A stretch of DNA of 64,000 nt from Streptomyces lydicus (GTDB taxonomy: Bacteria > Actinomycetota > Actinomycetes > Streptomycetales > Streptomycetaceae). Each line of letters starts with the position of its first letter. Position 1 is the stretch's first letter. Below, piece by piece: positions 44,927 through 54,650 of the stretch. A program made the position numbers and the translations under genes. The stretch spans positions 2,728,001 to 2,792,000 of the forward strand of contig NZ_CP017157.1 in the NCBI RefSeq assembly GCF_001729485.1, read 5' to 3'. Below the pieces are notes generated by a model. It saw nothing but the letters and a program-made list of their open reading frames with translations, had not been told where the DNA came from and ran no database searches.

Positions 44927-45808
44927 CTAGTCGCCCGCCGCCTCGAAGAGCTGGTGCATCGCCCGGCGCAGCTCCGCCACGTCCCGTACGGGCTCGGGGA
45001 AGTCGAAGCGGGCGTCGAAGGAGCGCTGCTCGGCGTCGGTGAAGCGGACCCGGAGGCCGAAGCGGTCCAGGCCCACCGGCACGGCGCGGTCGCGCAGCCC
45101 GCAGAGCTGCTCCCGGTCGCCCAGCAGGGCGCACAGCCCGCGGACCTGTGCGCTGTGTGCCGCGTGCAGGTGCTGGAGCAGCTCCGCCTCGTGCGCGACC
45201 AGCGGGTCGGGGGCCGCGGCGGCGAAGTCGTCCGGCTCGAAGGGCTCGGCGCCCCACAGGTCGTCCACCGCGCCCTCGCCGACCTCCAGGCGCAGCATCA
45301 TCCAGGCGGTCCGCCCGGCCGGGCCCGGTGCCGGGTCCGGCCGCAGCGCCTCACCGATGCCGAGCAGCTCGCCGACCGGATGCCGCTCCGCGAGCAGCAT
45401 CGCCGCCTCACCCCGCTGACCAGTGCGTACCGGCGTCAGCCAGCCGGCCACCCAGGCCCGGCCGCGGATGCGATGGGGCACCGAGACCGGCGCCACATCG
45501 GTGATCTCCATCACGGCGGTCAGCTCGTCGTCCTGGGCGTGGGCGGCCGCCCGGGCCGCCGCGGAGTCCCCGGGAACCAGCAACAGCACGTCCCCGTCGG
45601 GTGTCACGGTCCGGCTGACCGGCGCCGAGAGGCCGGTCTCGTCGGGATCCTCGACGCCGGGGATGCTCAGGGACGCCATACCATGGGATTCGACGAGGGT
45701 TCGTACGCGCTCGGCGGCAGTGGGCTGCTGGGCGTCTTCCACGGGACGCGGCTGACCCGACTCGGTGCTCTGACCAGCATCGGGCAGGGGGATCCCCGGT
45801 CGAAACAT
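44927..45808 (-). CDS. DUF2470 / HugZ-like protein, probably iron-regulated, 293 aa
   Basis: The N-terminal region (about residues 30-190) follows the split-barrel, PNPOx/HugZ-like pattern (LVESHGMASLSIPG near 38, then PVSRTVTPDGDVLLLVPGDSAA and ELTAVMEI). The C-terminal 90 residues are a DUF2470 domain (LVAHEAELLQHLHAAHSAQV through VRDVAELRRAMHQLFE), a combination seen in haem-iron utilisation proteins. The His residues of that domain could bind haem; this is inference. The ATG at 45808 has GCGAGGAGA upstream. A 19-bp iron box lies 18 nt upstream, pointing to repression by DmdR/IdeR when iron is plentiful. Confidence 0.82.
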   Translation of the reverse strand: MFRPGIPLPDAGQSTESGQPRPVEDAQQPTAAERVRTLVESHGMASLSIPGVEDPDETGLSAPVSRTVTPDGDVLLLVPGDSAAARAAAHAQDDELTAVMEITDVAPVSVPHRIRGRAWVAGWLTPVRTGQRGEAAMLLAERHPVGELLGIGEALRPDPAPGPAGRTAWMMLRLEVGEGAVDDLWGAEPFEPDDFAAAAPDPLVAHEAELLQHLHAAHSAQVRGLCALLGDREQLCGLRDRAVPVGLDRFGLRVRFTDAEQRSFDARFDFPEPVRDVAELRRAMHQLFEAAGD

Positions 45809-45826
45809 GCGTTCTCCTCGCGCTGC

Positions 45827-45845
45827 TAAGGTAAGCCTCACCTAA
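45827..45845. promoter_or_regulatory. Iron box (DmdR/IdeR operator) between the DUF2470 gene and rpsD
   Basis: Read on the minus strand the 19 bp are TTAGGTGAGGCTTACCTTA, 16 of 19 matching the actinobacterial iron-box consensus TTAGGTTAGGCTAACCTAA, and nearly palindromic. It sits 18 bp before the DUF2470 ATG and 22 bp before the rpsD GTG, inside a 59-bp divergent gap, so a bound repressor could touch both promoters. Confidence 0.8.
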
Positions 45846-45867
45846 CTTACACGGAGGTCCGTTCCAC

Positions 45868-46479
45868 GTGAACCAGTCGCGTCCCAAGGTCAAGAAGTCG
45901 CGCGCGCTCGGCATCGCGCTGACGCCCAAGGCCGTCAAGTACTTCGAGGCCCGTCCCTACCCGCCCGGCGAGCACGGCCGCGGCCGCAAGCAGACCAGTG
46001 ACTACAAGGTCCGTCTGCTGGAGAAGCAGCGTCTGCGCGCGCAGTACGACATCAGCGAGCGCCAGATGGCGCGCGCCTACGACCGCGCTCGGAAGGTCGA
46101 AGGCAAGACCGGCGAAGCGCTGATCATCGAGCTTGAGCGCCGTCTGGACGCGCTCGTCCTGCGTTCGGGCATCGCCCGCACGATCTACCAGGCCCGCCAG
46201 ATGGTCGTTCACGGCCACATCTCGGTGAACGACCGCAAGGTCGACAAGCCGTCCTTCCGCGTCCGCCCCGGCGACGTCGTGATGGTCCGCGAGCGCAGCC
46301 GCGAGAAGCACCCCTTCCAGGTCGCGCGTGAGGGTGGCTACGCCCCCGACGGCGAGACCCCCCGCTACCTGGAGGTCAACCTGCAGGCGCTGGCGTTCCG
46401 CCTCGACCGGGACCCCAACCGCAAGGAGATCCCGGTGATCTGCGACGAGCAGCTCGTCGTCGAGTACTACGCCCGCTAA
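45868..46479 (+). CDS. rpsD: 30S ribosomal protein S4, zinc-free type, 203 aa
   Basis: Primary 16S rRNA-binding protein of the small subunit. The N-terminal extension ([17 protein letters not shown]) has no cysteines, so this is the zinc-independent form rather than the C-x-x-C form. The [20 protein letters not shown] segment and the S4 RNA-binding domain (about residues 92-160, with [10 protein letters not shown]) are standard. The GTG at 45868 has GGAGGT upstream. It stands alone, away from ribosomal operons, divergent from the DUF2470 gene with an iron box between. Confidence 0.97.
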   Translation: MNQSRPKVKKSRALGIALTPKAVKYFEARPYPPGEHGRGRKQTSDYKVRLLEKQRLRAQYDISERQMARAYDRARKVEGKTGEALIIELERRLDALVLRSGIARTIYQARQMVVHGHISVNDRKVDKPSFRVRPGDVVMVRERSREKHPFQVAREGGYAPDGETPRYLEVNLQALAFRLDRDPNRKEIPVICDEQLVVEYYAR

Positions 46480-46505
46480 GCACCACCGCACGGCGCAGTA
46501 CCGCT

Positions 46506-48704
46506 TCAGCCCGCCGTCTCCCCGCCGCTCGCGGAGGGGGAGGCGGCGGGCTCGTTCGTGGCCGGCGACCCGATCCGCACCGCCCGCCGCGGTCCGGGCA
46601 CCGGGCCGCGGGCCGGCAGGATCCTGGCCGCCGCCGCGTCCAGGTCGAGCCGGGCGCCCGCCCGTACGGCACGCTCGTAGCGCCCGTCGCCCAGCAGCCG
46701 GCGTGCCTGCTGCTCGCACAGGGCGTGCGGGCGGCTGAAGTAGCGCGAGCCGAACAGCGGCAGCCCCACCGAGGGCCAGATCCGCTCCGCGGCCCCCTGC
46801 AGCACGGCTGCCTCCTCCGCCTCCCCCTCACCGGCCACCACCAGCGCCATCAGTTCGATCGCCAGCACCGCGCCCAGCAGATCGCGGAAGGCGTGGTGGA
46901 TGCCCAGGCACTCCTCCAGCAGCGTCCGCGCCCGCCCGGCCTCCCCGTCCGACCAGGCCGCGTACGCCAGGACGAACAGCGCGTACGCCCGGGTCCAGCG
47001 CTCGCCGTGGTCCTCGCACACCTCCAGCACGTCCTGGCACAGCCGAACCGCGTCCGCCAGCTCGCCCTGGAAGGCCACCGCCATCGCCAGCTCGACCTGC
47101 CCCATCAGCACGTTGCTGTTGAGCTCGCCGATCTCGCGGTAGCGCGCCAGCGCGCCGCGCAGCAGCTCCTCGGCGCGCAGCATGTCGTCGCAGACCAGTG
47201 CCAGACAGCCGGTGCGGTGCAGCGCGTAGGCGGCCGCGGTGGCGTTGCCGGTCCGCTCGGCCTCCTCGCGGCACTCCTGCAGCGCCCCCAGCGCGCCGAC
47301 GGTGTCGCCCTGGAGCACCGCGACGTAGCCGGTCACCCACAGCGCCTTCAGCCGCGCCTCGTCGTGGCCGCCCTCCAGTTCCAGCGCCCGGTCCAGCCAG
47401 TGCCGCCCCTCCGCGAGCCGCCCGCAGCCCACCCAGTAGAACCACAGGGTGCCCGCCAGGTACTGGCCCAGGTGGGTGTCGGAGGCGCTCTCCAGGCTGT
47501 GCTCCAGCGCGATCCGCAGATTGGGCAGCTCGGCCTCGATCCGGGCCGCGATCTCGGCCTGCCGCGAGCTGAACCAGTCCAGCTCGCACCAGGTCGCCAG
47601 GCCCAGGTACCAGTCGCGGTGCCGGCGCCGCAGCCGCTCGCCGTCCCCCGTCGCGGCCAGCCAGTCCGCGCCGTAGGCCCGTACGGTGTCCAGCATCCGG
47701 TAGCGGACCCCGGCCCCGTTCTCCTCCCGTGCGAGGACCGACTGGGCCACCAACTCCCCTACGACGTCCAGGAGTTCCTCGGCCGGCAGCTCCGGCCCCG
47801 AGCAGACGTACTCGGCCGCCTCCAGGTCGAACTGCCCGGCGAAGACCGACAGCCGCGCCCACAGCAGCCGCTCCCGCGGCGTGCACAGCTCGTGGCTCCA
47901 GCCGATCGCGCAGCGCAGCGTCTGGTGGCGGGGCGGGGCGCCGCGGGTGGTGCCGGTCAGCAGCCGGAAGCGGTCGTCGAGGCGGTGCAGCACCTGCTCG
48001 ACGGAGAGCGCGCGCAGCCGCCCGGCGGCCAGCTCCAGCGCGAGCGGAATGCCGTCCAGGCGCCGGCAGAGCTCGTCCACCGCGTCCTCGTCGCCAAGGC
48101 CGGCGCCGAAGCCCGCGACGACGCCCGCGGCGCGGTCGGCGAACAGCGCCGCGGCGTCGGCGGCCTTCATCGGCGGCAGCGGCAGGACCTGCTCGCCGGG
48201 AACCCCGAGCGGGCGCCGGCCGGCGGCCAGCACCCGCAGTCCGGGCGCCCGCCGCAGCAGTGCCGTGATCAGCTCGGCGCAGGCGTCGACCAGGTGCTCG
48301 AAGCCGTCCAGGACGAGCAGCAGCTCGCGGTCGGCGAGGTGGTCGCAGAGCGCGGAGCGCGGCGGGCGGGTGCTGTGGTCGGCCAGTGCCAGCGCCTCGG
48401 CGACGGTGTGGTCCAGGAGGTGCGGATCGTGCAGCGAGGCCAGTTCGACCAGCCACACCCCATCGCAGAAGCGATCCTGCAAGATCGCGCCGGCATGGGC
48501 GGCGAGCCGTGACTTCCCCACGCCGCCCAGCCCGGTGACGGTGACCAGCCGGTCCGGTCCCAGCCGCGCCGCGAGCTCGGCCAGTTCGTCGTCGCGGCCG
48601 ACGAAACGGTTCAGTTCCGCGGGGAGATTGCCCGGCCTTCCCGGAGGCCGGGAGCGGTCGGGCGAGGGGCCGGAGCCGGGCCCGGGGACCGTGAAGCGTC
48701 GCAT
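46506..48704 (-). CDS. STAND/NB-ARC ATPase regulator with no HTH domain, 732 aa
   Basis: Resembles the ATPase and TPR part of large LuxR/AfsR-type regulators. LNRFVGRDDELAELAARL leads to Walker A GLGGVGKS (58-65), Walker B is in LLLVLDGFEHL (about 135), and GIPLALELAAGRLRAL is the conserved GLPLA-type box (about 230). Residues about 400-690 are helical repeats of TPR type. The usual N- or C-terminal DNA-binding HTH is missing: the end is low complexity. It may signal by protein contact or be a decayed regulator. ATG 48704 is chosen; the ribosome binding site is weak. It is divergent from the DUF948 gene. Confidence 0.85.
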   Translation of the reverse strand: MRRFTVPGPGSGPSPDRSRPPGRPGNLPAELNRFVGRDDELAELAARLGPDRLVTVTGLGGVGKSRLAAHAGAILQDRFCDGVWLVELASLHDPHLLDHTVAEALALADHSTRPPRSALCDHLADRELLLVLDGFEHLVDACAELITALLRRAPGLRVLAAGRRPLGVPGEQVLPLPPMKAADAAALFADRAAGVVAGFGAGLGDEDAVDELCRRLDGIPLALELAAGRLRALSVEQVLHRLDDRFRLLTGTTRGAPPRHQTLRCAIGWSHELCTPRERLLWARLSVFAGQFDLEAAEYVCSGPELPAEELLDVVGELVAQSVLAREENGAGVRYRMLDTVRAYGADWLAATGDGERLRRRHRDWYLGLATWCELDWFSSRQAEIAARIEAELPNLRIALEHSLESASDTHLGQYLAGTLWFYWVGCGRLAEGRHWLDRALELEGGHDEARLKALWVTGYVAVLQGDTVGALGALQECREEAERTGNATAAAYALHRTGCLALVCDDMLRAEELLRGALARYREIGELNSNVLMGQVELAMAVAFQGELADAVRLCQDVLEVCEDHGERWTRAYALFVLAYAAWSDGEAGRARTLLEECLGIHHAFRDLLGAVLAIELMALVVAGEGEAEEAAVLQGAAERIWPSVGLPLFGSRYFSRPHALCEQQARRLLGDGRYERAVRAGARLDLDAAAARILPARGPVPGPRRAVRIGSPATNEPAASPSASGGETAG

Positions 48705-48882
48705 GGCACACGGAGCGTACTCGGCGGGATGCGGACCGTACAATCACGCCGCCCGGTGCCGTTCCTGTTCCCCGCGTGGCACCGGGAACGGGGTACGGAC
48801 GGACAGTCACGGCGCGATAAGGTCAAGGTTGCCGTTCGAGCAGGACGAGAGAAGACCGAACCAGTCGGAGAGTGGTGCCAAC

Positions 48883-49314
48883 GTGTCCGGTGGAGAGGTG
48901 GCCGGGATCCTCGTGGCCGTCTTCTGGGCGATCCTCGTGTCGTTCCTCGCCCTCGTGCTGGTGAGGCTCGCGCAGACGCTGAAGGCGACCACCAAGATGG
49001 TGGCCGAGGTGTCCGATCAGGCCGTCCCGCTGCTCGCCGACGCGTCCGCGACCGTCCGCTCCGCGCACACGCAGCTGGCCCGCGTCGACGCCATCGCCGC
49101 CGACGTCCAGGAGGTCACCGCCAACGCCTCCGCGCTCTCCTCGACCGTCTCCTCCGCCTTCGGCGGACCGCTGGTCAAGGTGGCCGCGTTCGGCTACGGC
49201 GTGCGCCGCGCGATCGGCAAGAAGGGCGAACCCGAGCCGAAGCGCACCGTCGTCGGCCGTACCCTGCCCGGCGCCCGCCGCGGCGGGCGCCGCAACCGCC
49301 GTTCCAAGGACTGA
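48883..49314 (+). CDS. DUF948 membrane protein, 143 aa
   Basis: An N-terminal transmembrane helix (about residues 5-27) is followed by an amphipathic, coiled-coil-like stretch (LKATTKMVAEVSDQAVPLL to about 90) and a basic Gly/Arg-rich tail. This fits the DUF948 family, which is common in Gram-positive bacteria and of unknown function. The GTG at 48883 has GGAGAG ten bases upstream. It leads an apparent operon with the DUF6167 gene (8-nt gap) and alaS (1-nt overlap). Confidence 0.82.
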   Translation: MSGGEVAGILVAVFWAILVSFLALVLVRLAQTLKATTKMVAEVSDQAVPLLADASATVRSAHTQLARVDAIAADVQEVTANASALSSTVSSAFGGPLVKVAAFGYGVRRAIGKKGEPEPKRTVVGRTLPGARRGGRRNRRSKD

Positions 49315-49322
49315 TCACCGCG

Positions 49323-49667
49323 ATGTTCCGCCGTGCATTCTGGTTCACCACCGGCGCCGCCGCCGGGGTGTGGGCCACCAACAAGGTCCACCGAAAGCTG
49401 CGCAAGCTGCAGCCCGACAGCCTCGCCGCACAGGCCGCGGACAAGGCCGTCGAGACCGGACACCGGCTGCGTCAATTTGCATTGGACGTACGCGCCGGAA
49501 TGGCGGACCGTGAGGAACAGCTGCACGACGCCCTCGGCCTGAGCACGCCGGCCGAGCCGCGCGAGCTGCCCGCACCGCGCCGCGCGGTGCTCGAACCGCA
49601 GTACCGCATCACCAGAACAACCGGACCGCACGGTCTGACCGGACCGACTGGAAAAGAGGACCACTGA
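49323..49667 (+). CDS. DUF6167-type small protein, 114 aa
   Basis: Begins [22 protein letters not shown], a short hydrophobic segment (about residues 6-20) that could be a membrane anchor, followed by helical sequence ([20 protein letters not shown] at about 58-77) and a Gly/Thr/Pro tail. I know this only as an uncharacterised actinobacterial family lying before alaS. Its stop overlaps the alaS ATG (TGATG), so it is co-translated with alanyl-tRNA synthetase. Confidence 0.8.
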   Translation: MFRRAFWFTTGAAAGVWATNKVHRKLRKLQPDSLAAQAADKAVETGHRLRQFALDVRAGMADREEQLHDALGLSTPAEPRELPAPRRAVLEPQYRITRTTGPHGLTGPTGKEDH

Positions 49668-52336
49668 TGGAGTCGGCTGAAATCCGCCGCCGCTGGCTGC
49701 GCTTCTTCGAGGAGCGCGGGCACACCGTCGTGCCGTCGGCGTCACTCATCGCGGACGACCCGACGCTGCTGCTCGTCAACGCGGGCATGGTCCCCTTCAA
49801 GCCGCTCTTCCTCGGCGAGGTCAAGCCGCCGTACAAGACCGCCACCAGCGTTCAGAAGTGCGTCCGCACGCCGGACATCGAAGAGGTCGGCAAGACCACC
49901 CGGCACGGCACGTTCTTCCAGATGTGCGGCAACTTCTCCTTCGGCGACTACTTCAAGGAAGGCGCCATCAAGTACGCCTGGGAGCTGCTGACCGGCTCGC
50001 AGGCCGACGGTGGCTACGGCCTCGACCCGGAGAAGCTCTGGATCACCGTCTACCTCGACGACGACGAGGCCGAGCGCATCTGGCACGAGGTCATCGGCGT
50101 GCCCAAGGAGCGCATCCAGCGCCTGGGCAAGAAGGAGAACTACTGGTCCATGGGCGTCCCGGGCCCCTGCGGCCCGTGCTCCGAGATCAACTACGACCGC
50201 GGCCCCGAGTTCGGCGTCGAGGGCGGCCCGGCCGTCAACGACGAGCGGTACGTGGAGATCTGGAACCTGGTCTTCATGCAGTACGAGCGCGGCGCGGGCA
50301 CCGGCAAGGAGGACTTCGAGATCCTCGGTGAGCTGCCCAGCAAGAACATCGACACCGGACTCGGCCTCGAGCGCCTGGCGATGATCCTGCAGGGCGTGCA
50401 GAACATGTACGAGACCGACACCCTGCGCGTCGTCATCGACAAGGCCACCGAGCTGACCGGCGTCCGCTACGGCGCCGCGCACGACAGCGACGTCTCGCTG
50501 CGCGTGGTCGCCGACCACATCCGTACGTCCACGATGCTCATCGGCGACGGCGTCACGCCCGGCAACGAGGGTCGCGGCTACGTCCTGCGCCGCATCATGC
50601 GCCGTGCCATCCGCAACATGCGCCTGCTCGGCGCCACCGGCCCGGTCGTCGGCGAGCTGCTGGACGTGGTCATCAAGACCATGGGCCAGCAGTACCCGGA
50701 GCTGATCGAGGACCGCCGGCGCATCGAGACCGTCGCGCTCGCCGAGGAGGCCGCCTTCCTCAAGACGCTGAAGGCCGGCACCAACATCCTCGACACCGCC
50801 GTCACCGACACCAAGGCCACCGGCTCCACGGTCCTGCCCGGCGACAAGGCGTTCCTGCTCCACGACACCTGGGGCTTCCCGATCGACCTCACCCTCGAAA
50901 TGGCCGCCGAGCAGGGCCTGTCGGTGGACGAGGACGGCTTCCGCCGCCTGATGAAGGAGCAGCGGGAGCGCGCCAAGGCCGACGCCCAGGCCAAGAAGAG
51001 CGGCCACGCCGACCTGTCGGCCTACCGCGAGGTCGCCGACAAGTCCGGCGCCACCGAATTCACCGGCTACAGCGCCACCGAGGGCGAGTCCAGCGTGGTC
51101 GGCCTGCTGGTCAACGGCGTTCCGGCGCCCGCCGCCCACGAGGGCGACGAGGTCGAGGTCGTCCTGGACCGCACCCCCTTCTACGCCGAGGGCGGCGGCC
51201 AGCTCGCCGACACCGGCCGGATCAAGCTGGACTCCGGCGCCGTCGTCGAGGTCCGCGACGTCCAGCAGCCGGTGCCCGGCGTCACGGTCCACAAGGGCGT
51301 CGTCCAGGTCGGTGAGGTGGTGCTCGGCTCCACCGCGTACGCCACCATCGACGTCACCCGCCGCCGGGCCATCGCCCGCGCCCACAGCGCCACCCACCTC
51401 ACCCACCAGGCGCTGCGCGACGCGCTCGGCCCGACGGCCGCCCAGGCCGGTTCGGAGAACTCCCCGGGCCGCTTCCGCTTCGACTTCGGCTCGCCGACCG
51501 CGGTGCCGGGCACGGTGCTCACCGACGTCGAGCAGAAGATCAACGACGTGCTCGCCCGCGAGCTCGACGTGCATGCCGAGGTCATGAGCATGGACGAGGC
51601 CAAGAAGCAGGGCGCCATCGCCGAGTTCGGCGAGAAGTACGGCGACCGGGTCCGCGTGGTCACCATCGGCGACTTCTCCAAGGAGCTGTGCGGCGGCACG
51701 CACGTCCACAACACCGCCCAGCTGGGTCTGGTGAAGCTGCTCGGCGAGTCCTCCATCGGCTCCGGCGTCCGCCGTGTCGAGGCCCTGGTCGGCGTCGACG
51801 CCTACCGGTTCCTCGCCCGCGAGCACACGGTCGTCTCCCAGCTCACCGAGCTGGTCAAGGGACGCCCGGAGGAGCTGCCGGAGAAGATCTCCGGTGTCCT
51901 GGCCAAGCTGAAGGACGCCGAGAAGGAGATCGAGAAGTTCCGCGCCGAGAAGGTGCTGCAGGCCGCCGCCGGGCTGGCCGAGGGCGCCAAGGACGTCCGC
52001 GGGGTGGCGCTGGTCGCCGCCCAGGTCCCGGACGGCACCTCCGCCGACGACCTGCGCAAGCTGGTCCTCGACGTCCGCGGCCGGATCCAGGGCGGCCGCC
52101 CCGCCGTCGTGGCCCTCTTCTCGGTCGCCAACGGCCGCCCGGTGACCGTCATCGCCACCAACGAGGCCGTCCGTGAGCGCGGCGTCAAGGCCGGTGACCT
52201 GGTCCGTACGGCCGCGAAGACGCTCGGTGGCGGAGGCGGCGGCAAGCCGGACGTCGCCCAGGGCGGCGGTCAGAACCCCGCCGCGGTGCCCGAGGCCATC
52301 GAGGCCGTGGAGCGCCTCGTGGCCGAGGCGGCCTGA
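49667..52336 (+). CDS. alaS: Alanyl-tRNA synthetase, 889 aa
   Basis: Class II synthetase for tRNA-Ala. The core includes [29 protein letters not shown] (quoted in part: [16 protein letters not shown], about residues 80-95), the GLGLERLAM motif 3 (about 229-237), the tRNA-recognition region, and the editing domain with HSATHLTH (H-x3-H, about 575-582) and CGGTH (about 674). The C-Ala domain ends in a Gly-rich linker and a short helix. Length is normal. It is preceded by DUF948 and DUF6167 genes and followed after 5 nt by ruvX. Confidence 0.97.
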   Translation: MESAEIRRRWLRFFEERGHTVVPSASLIADDPTLLLVNAGMVPFKPLFLGEVKPPYKTATSVQKCVRTPDIEEVGKTTRHGTFFQMCGNFSFGDYFKEGAIKYAWELLTGSQADGGYGLDPEKLWITVYLDDDEAERIWHEVIGVPKERIQRLGKKENYWSMGVPGPCGPCSEINYDRGPEFGVEGGPAVNDERYVEIWNLVFMQYERGAGTGKEDFEILGELPSKNIDTGLGLERLAMILQGVQNMYETDTLRVVIDKATELTGVRYGAAHDSDVSLRVVADHIRTSTMLIGDGVTPGNEGRGYVLRRIMRRAIRNMRLLGATGPVVGELLDVVIKTMGQQYPELIEDRRRIETVALAEEAAFLKTLKAGTNILDTAVTDTKATGSTVLPGDKAFLLHDTWGFPIDLTLEMAAEQGLSVDEDGFRRLMKEQRERAKADAQAKKSGHADLSAYREVADKSGATEFTGYSATEGESSVVGLLVNGVPAPAAHEGDEVEVVLDRTPFYAEGGGQLADTGRIKLDSGAVVEVRDVQQPVPGVTVHKGVVQVGEVVLGSTAYATIDVTRRRAIARAHSATHLTHQALRDALGPTAAQAGSENSPGRFRFDFGSPTAVPGTVLTDVEQKINDVLARELDVHAEVMSMDEAKKQGAIAEFGEKYGDRVRVVTIGDFSKELCGGTHVHNTAQLGLVKLLGESSIGSGVRRVEALVGVDAYRFLAREHTVVSQLTELVKGRPEELPEKISGVLAKLKDAEKEIEKFRAEKVLQAAAGLAEGAKDVRGVALVAAQVPDGTSADDLRKLVLDVRGRIQGGRPAVVALFSVANGRPVTVIATNEAVRERGVKAGDLVRTAAKTLGGGGGGKPDVAQGGGQNPAAVPEAIEAVERLVAEAA

Positions 52337-52341
52337 CGCGC

Positions 52342-52815
52342 GTGAGTGAGATGCGACGCGGCCGGCGTCTCGCGGTGGATGTCGGGGACGCCCGTATCGG
52401 GGTCGCCTCGTGCGACCCCGACGGGGTCCTCGCCACCCCGGTCGAGACCGTGCCGGGACGTGACGTCCCGTCAGCGCACCGCCGGCTCAAGGCGATCGTC
52501 GACGAGTACGAGCCGCTGGAAGTCGTGGTCGGCCTGCCCCGCTCCCTCAGTGGGGGAGAGGGGCCGGCCGCGGCCAAGGTCCGGGCCTTCGCCCAGGAGC
52601 TGGCGAGGAACATCGCACCCGTAGGGGTCCGGCTGGTCGACGAGCGGATGTCGACGGTCACCGCGACCCAGGGCCTGCGGGCCTCGGGGGTGCGGGGCAA
52701 GAAGGGCCGTTCGGTGGTCGACCAGGCCGCCGCGGTGGTCATCCTGCAGAGCGCGCTGGAGACCGAACGCGTCTCCGGGGAACCTCCGGGCGAGGGCGTC
52801 GAAGTGGTCATCTGA
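52342..52815 (+). CDS. ruvX: RuvX (YqgF) family Holliday junction resolvase-like nuclease, 157 aa
   Basis: RNase H-fold protein implicated in 16S rRNA 5'-end maturation and possibly junction resolution. RRLAVDVGDARIGVASCDPDG holds the first catalytic Asp (D13). VVGLPRSLSGGEG and VRLVDERMSTVTA (with the second acidic residue) follow, and the last Asp is in RSVVDQAAAVVILQ. The GTG at 52342 is used; an ATG at 52351 is equally possible. It is coupled to alaS by a 5-nt gap and precedes mltG. Confidence 0.93.
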   Translation: MSEMRRGRRLAVDVGDARIGVASCDPDGVLATPVETVPGRDVPSAHRRLKAIVDEYEPLEVVVGLPRSLSGGEGPAAAKVRAFAQELARNIAPVGVRLVDERMSTVTATQGLRASGVRGKKGRSVVDQAAAVVILQSALETERVSGEPPGEGVEVVI

Positions 52816-52943
52816 TCGCGATACGGTAACGTGCCGCGCGATGCGGCGGCGGTTCGAACAGCCGCACGTGCAAGTAGAGGCGGATCCGTACAGCAAGCGC
52901 GCTGCCAGGCCGGAGCGCACCGCCTCTCGGCTCTAGGGGATCG

Positions 52944-54650
52944 ATGACCGAGTATGGCCGGGGCTACGGCTCCGAACCGTGGCATCCCGAGGACCCGCTC
53001 TACGGAGACCAGGGTTCCTACGGGGGCCAGGCGCAGCAGCCCCAGTGGGGCGGGCAGCAGCCCGCCCCGCAGCAGCCCGCCCCTCAGCAGTACAGAGACC
53101 CCCAGCAGCATCCCCAGCAGCATCCGCAGCAGCAGTACAACGGGGGCTGGGACGGTTCCCAGACGGGGCAGTTCCCGTACGACCCGTACGACCCCTACGG
53201 GCAGCCCCAGCCGCAGGCCGATCCTTATGCCGGCGCGGGCCAGGACCCCTACGGGCATCAGGGCGGCTATCAGCAGCAGCCGCATCACCAGCAGCACATG
53301 CAGCAGCAGGTGGCGCCGCACCCGCAGCAGGTGGCGCCGCACCCGCAGCAGATGGCGCCTCAGCAGCAGTACCCGCCGCACCAGTACGAGCAGCCCGTCG
53401 AGCCGCCGTACGAGGACCCCGCCGACGACTGGCGGGCCGAGCCGGAGTCGCCGCGGGACCCGGAGTCGGGGCACGCCTTCTTCGCCGACGACGAGGACGA
53501 CGACCACCCCGGCCCCGACGACGAGCCGCGCGAGCGGCGCGGCAAGCGCAACGGCAAGAAGAACAAGCGGCGCAGCGGGACGACCTGCCTGGTCGCGACC
53601 CTGATGTTCGCCGGCGCGGTCGGCGCCGTCGGCTACTTCGGCTACGACTTCTTCATGGCCCACTTCGGCTCGGCCCCCGACTACGAGGGCGAGGGCTCGG
53701 GCGCGGTCCAGGTCGACATTCCGGATGGCTCACCCATTTCGGAAATGGGGCAGATCCTCGCCAAGAACGGCGTGATCAAGAGCGCCGGCGCGTTCAGCGA
53801 GGCAGCGGGCGACAACAAGAAGTCCGGGCTGCTGCAGCCGGGGACTTACTCCCTGCGCAAGCACATGTCGGCCGCCTCGGCCATGGAACTGATGCTGGAC
53901 CCGAAGAGCCGCAACGGTCTGACGATCCGCGAGGGTCTGCGGGCCAAAGACGTCTACGCGCTCATCGACAAAAAGCTCAAGCTCAAGGCGGGCACGACCA
54001 AGGGCGTCGCCGAACACGAGGTCAAGAACCTCGGCCTGCCCTCCTGGGCCGACGACAACGGCAAGATAAAAGACCCGCTGGAGGGGTTCCTCTACCCCTC
54101 CACGTACAGCGTGGGCGAGAAGGCGAAGCCGGCCGCGGTCCTCAAGCAGATGGTCGCGCGGGCCAACCAGGTCTACGAGAAGTACGACCTGGAAGGTAAT
54201 GCCCGCAAGCTCAACCTCCAGTCGCCGCTGCAGCTGCTCACCGTCGCCAGCCTCACGCAGGCCGAGGGCAAGTACAAACACGACTTCGTCAAGGTCGCAC
54301 GCGTCGTCTACAACCGCCTCAAGCCGAACAACACCGAGACCTACGGGCTGCTCGACTTCGACTCGACGGTGAACTACGCCAAGTCCCGCAGCACCCTGGA
54401 CACCGGGTCCGTCGACGATCTGCGGCATTTCAACGACCCCTACAACACCTACAAGTTCAAGGGTCTGCCCCCGGGGCCGATCGGAAACCCGGGCGAAGTG
54501 GCGATCAATTCGGCGATTCACCCGGCCCCGGGCAACTGGTACTACTTCGTCTCGATCAGCCCGGAAAAGACGCTGTTCGCCGCGACCAACGAAGAGCACG
54601 AGCGGAACCGCCGCATTTACCTGAAGGAACACGGAAAAGCCGAGCAATGA
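52944..54650 (+). CDS. mltG: Endolytic murein transglycosylase MltG, 568 aa
   Basis: Cuts nascent glycan strands at the membrane. The first about 200 residues are a cytoplasmic Gln/Pro/Tyr-rich low-complexity tail with a 7-residue tandem repeat, then an acidic and a basic patch. One transmembrane helix follows (about 213-235). The extracytoplasmic YceG domain has LTQAEGKYK with the catalytic Glu (about E441) and later PYNTYKFKGLPPGPIGNPG (about 494-512). The long N-terminal tail is typical of actinobacterial MltG and may recruit elongation proteins. Its stop overlaps aroE (ATGA). Confidence 0.94.
   Translation: MTEYGRGYGSEPWHPEDPLYGDQGSYGGQAQQPQWGGQQPAPQQPAPQQYRDPQQHPQQHPQQQYNGGWDGSQTGQFPYDPYDPYGQPQPQADPYAGAGQDPYGHQGGYQQQPHHQQHMQQQVAPHPQQVAPHPQQMAPQQQYPPHQYEQPVEPPYEDPADDWRAEPESPRDPESGHAFFADDEDDDHPGPDDEPRERRGKRNGKKNKRRSGTTCLVATLMFAGAVGAVGYFGYDFFMAHFGSAPDYEGEGSGAVQVDIPDGSPISEMGQILAKNGVIKSAGAFSEAAGDNKKSGLLQPGTYSLRKHMSAASAMELMLDPKSRNGLTIREGLRAKDVYALIDKKLKLKAGTTKGVAEHEVKNLGLPSWADDNGKIKDPLEGFLYPSTYSVGEKAKPAAVLKQMVARANQVYEKYDLEGNARKLNLQSPLQLLTVASLTQAEGKYKHDFVKVARVVYNRLKPNNTETYGLLDFDSTVNYAKSRSTLDTGSVDDLRHFNDPYNTYKFKGLPPGPIGNPGEVAINSAIHPAPGNWYYFVSISPEKTLFAATNEEHERNRRIYLKEHGKAEQ
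53307..53348 (+). repeat. Two 21-bp tandem repeats inside mltG
   Basis: Two identical in-frame copies of a 21-bp unit (encoding QVAPHPQ), with a partial third copy after. They lie in the Gln/Pro-rich tail of MltG and could vary in number between strains. Confidence 0.85.
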
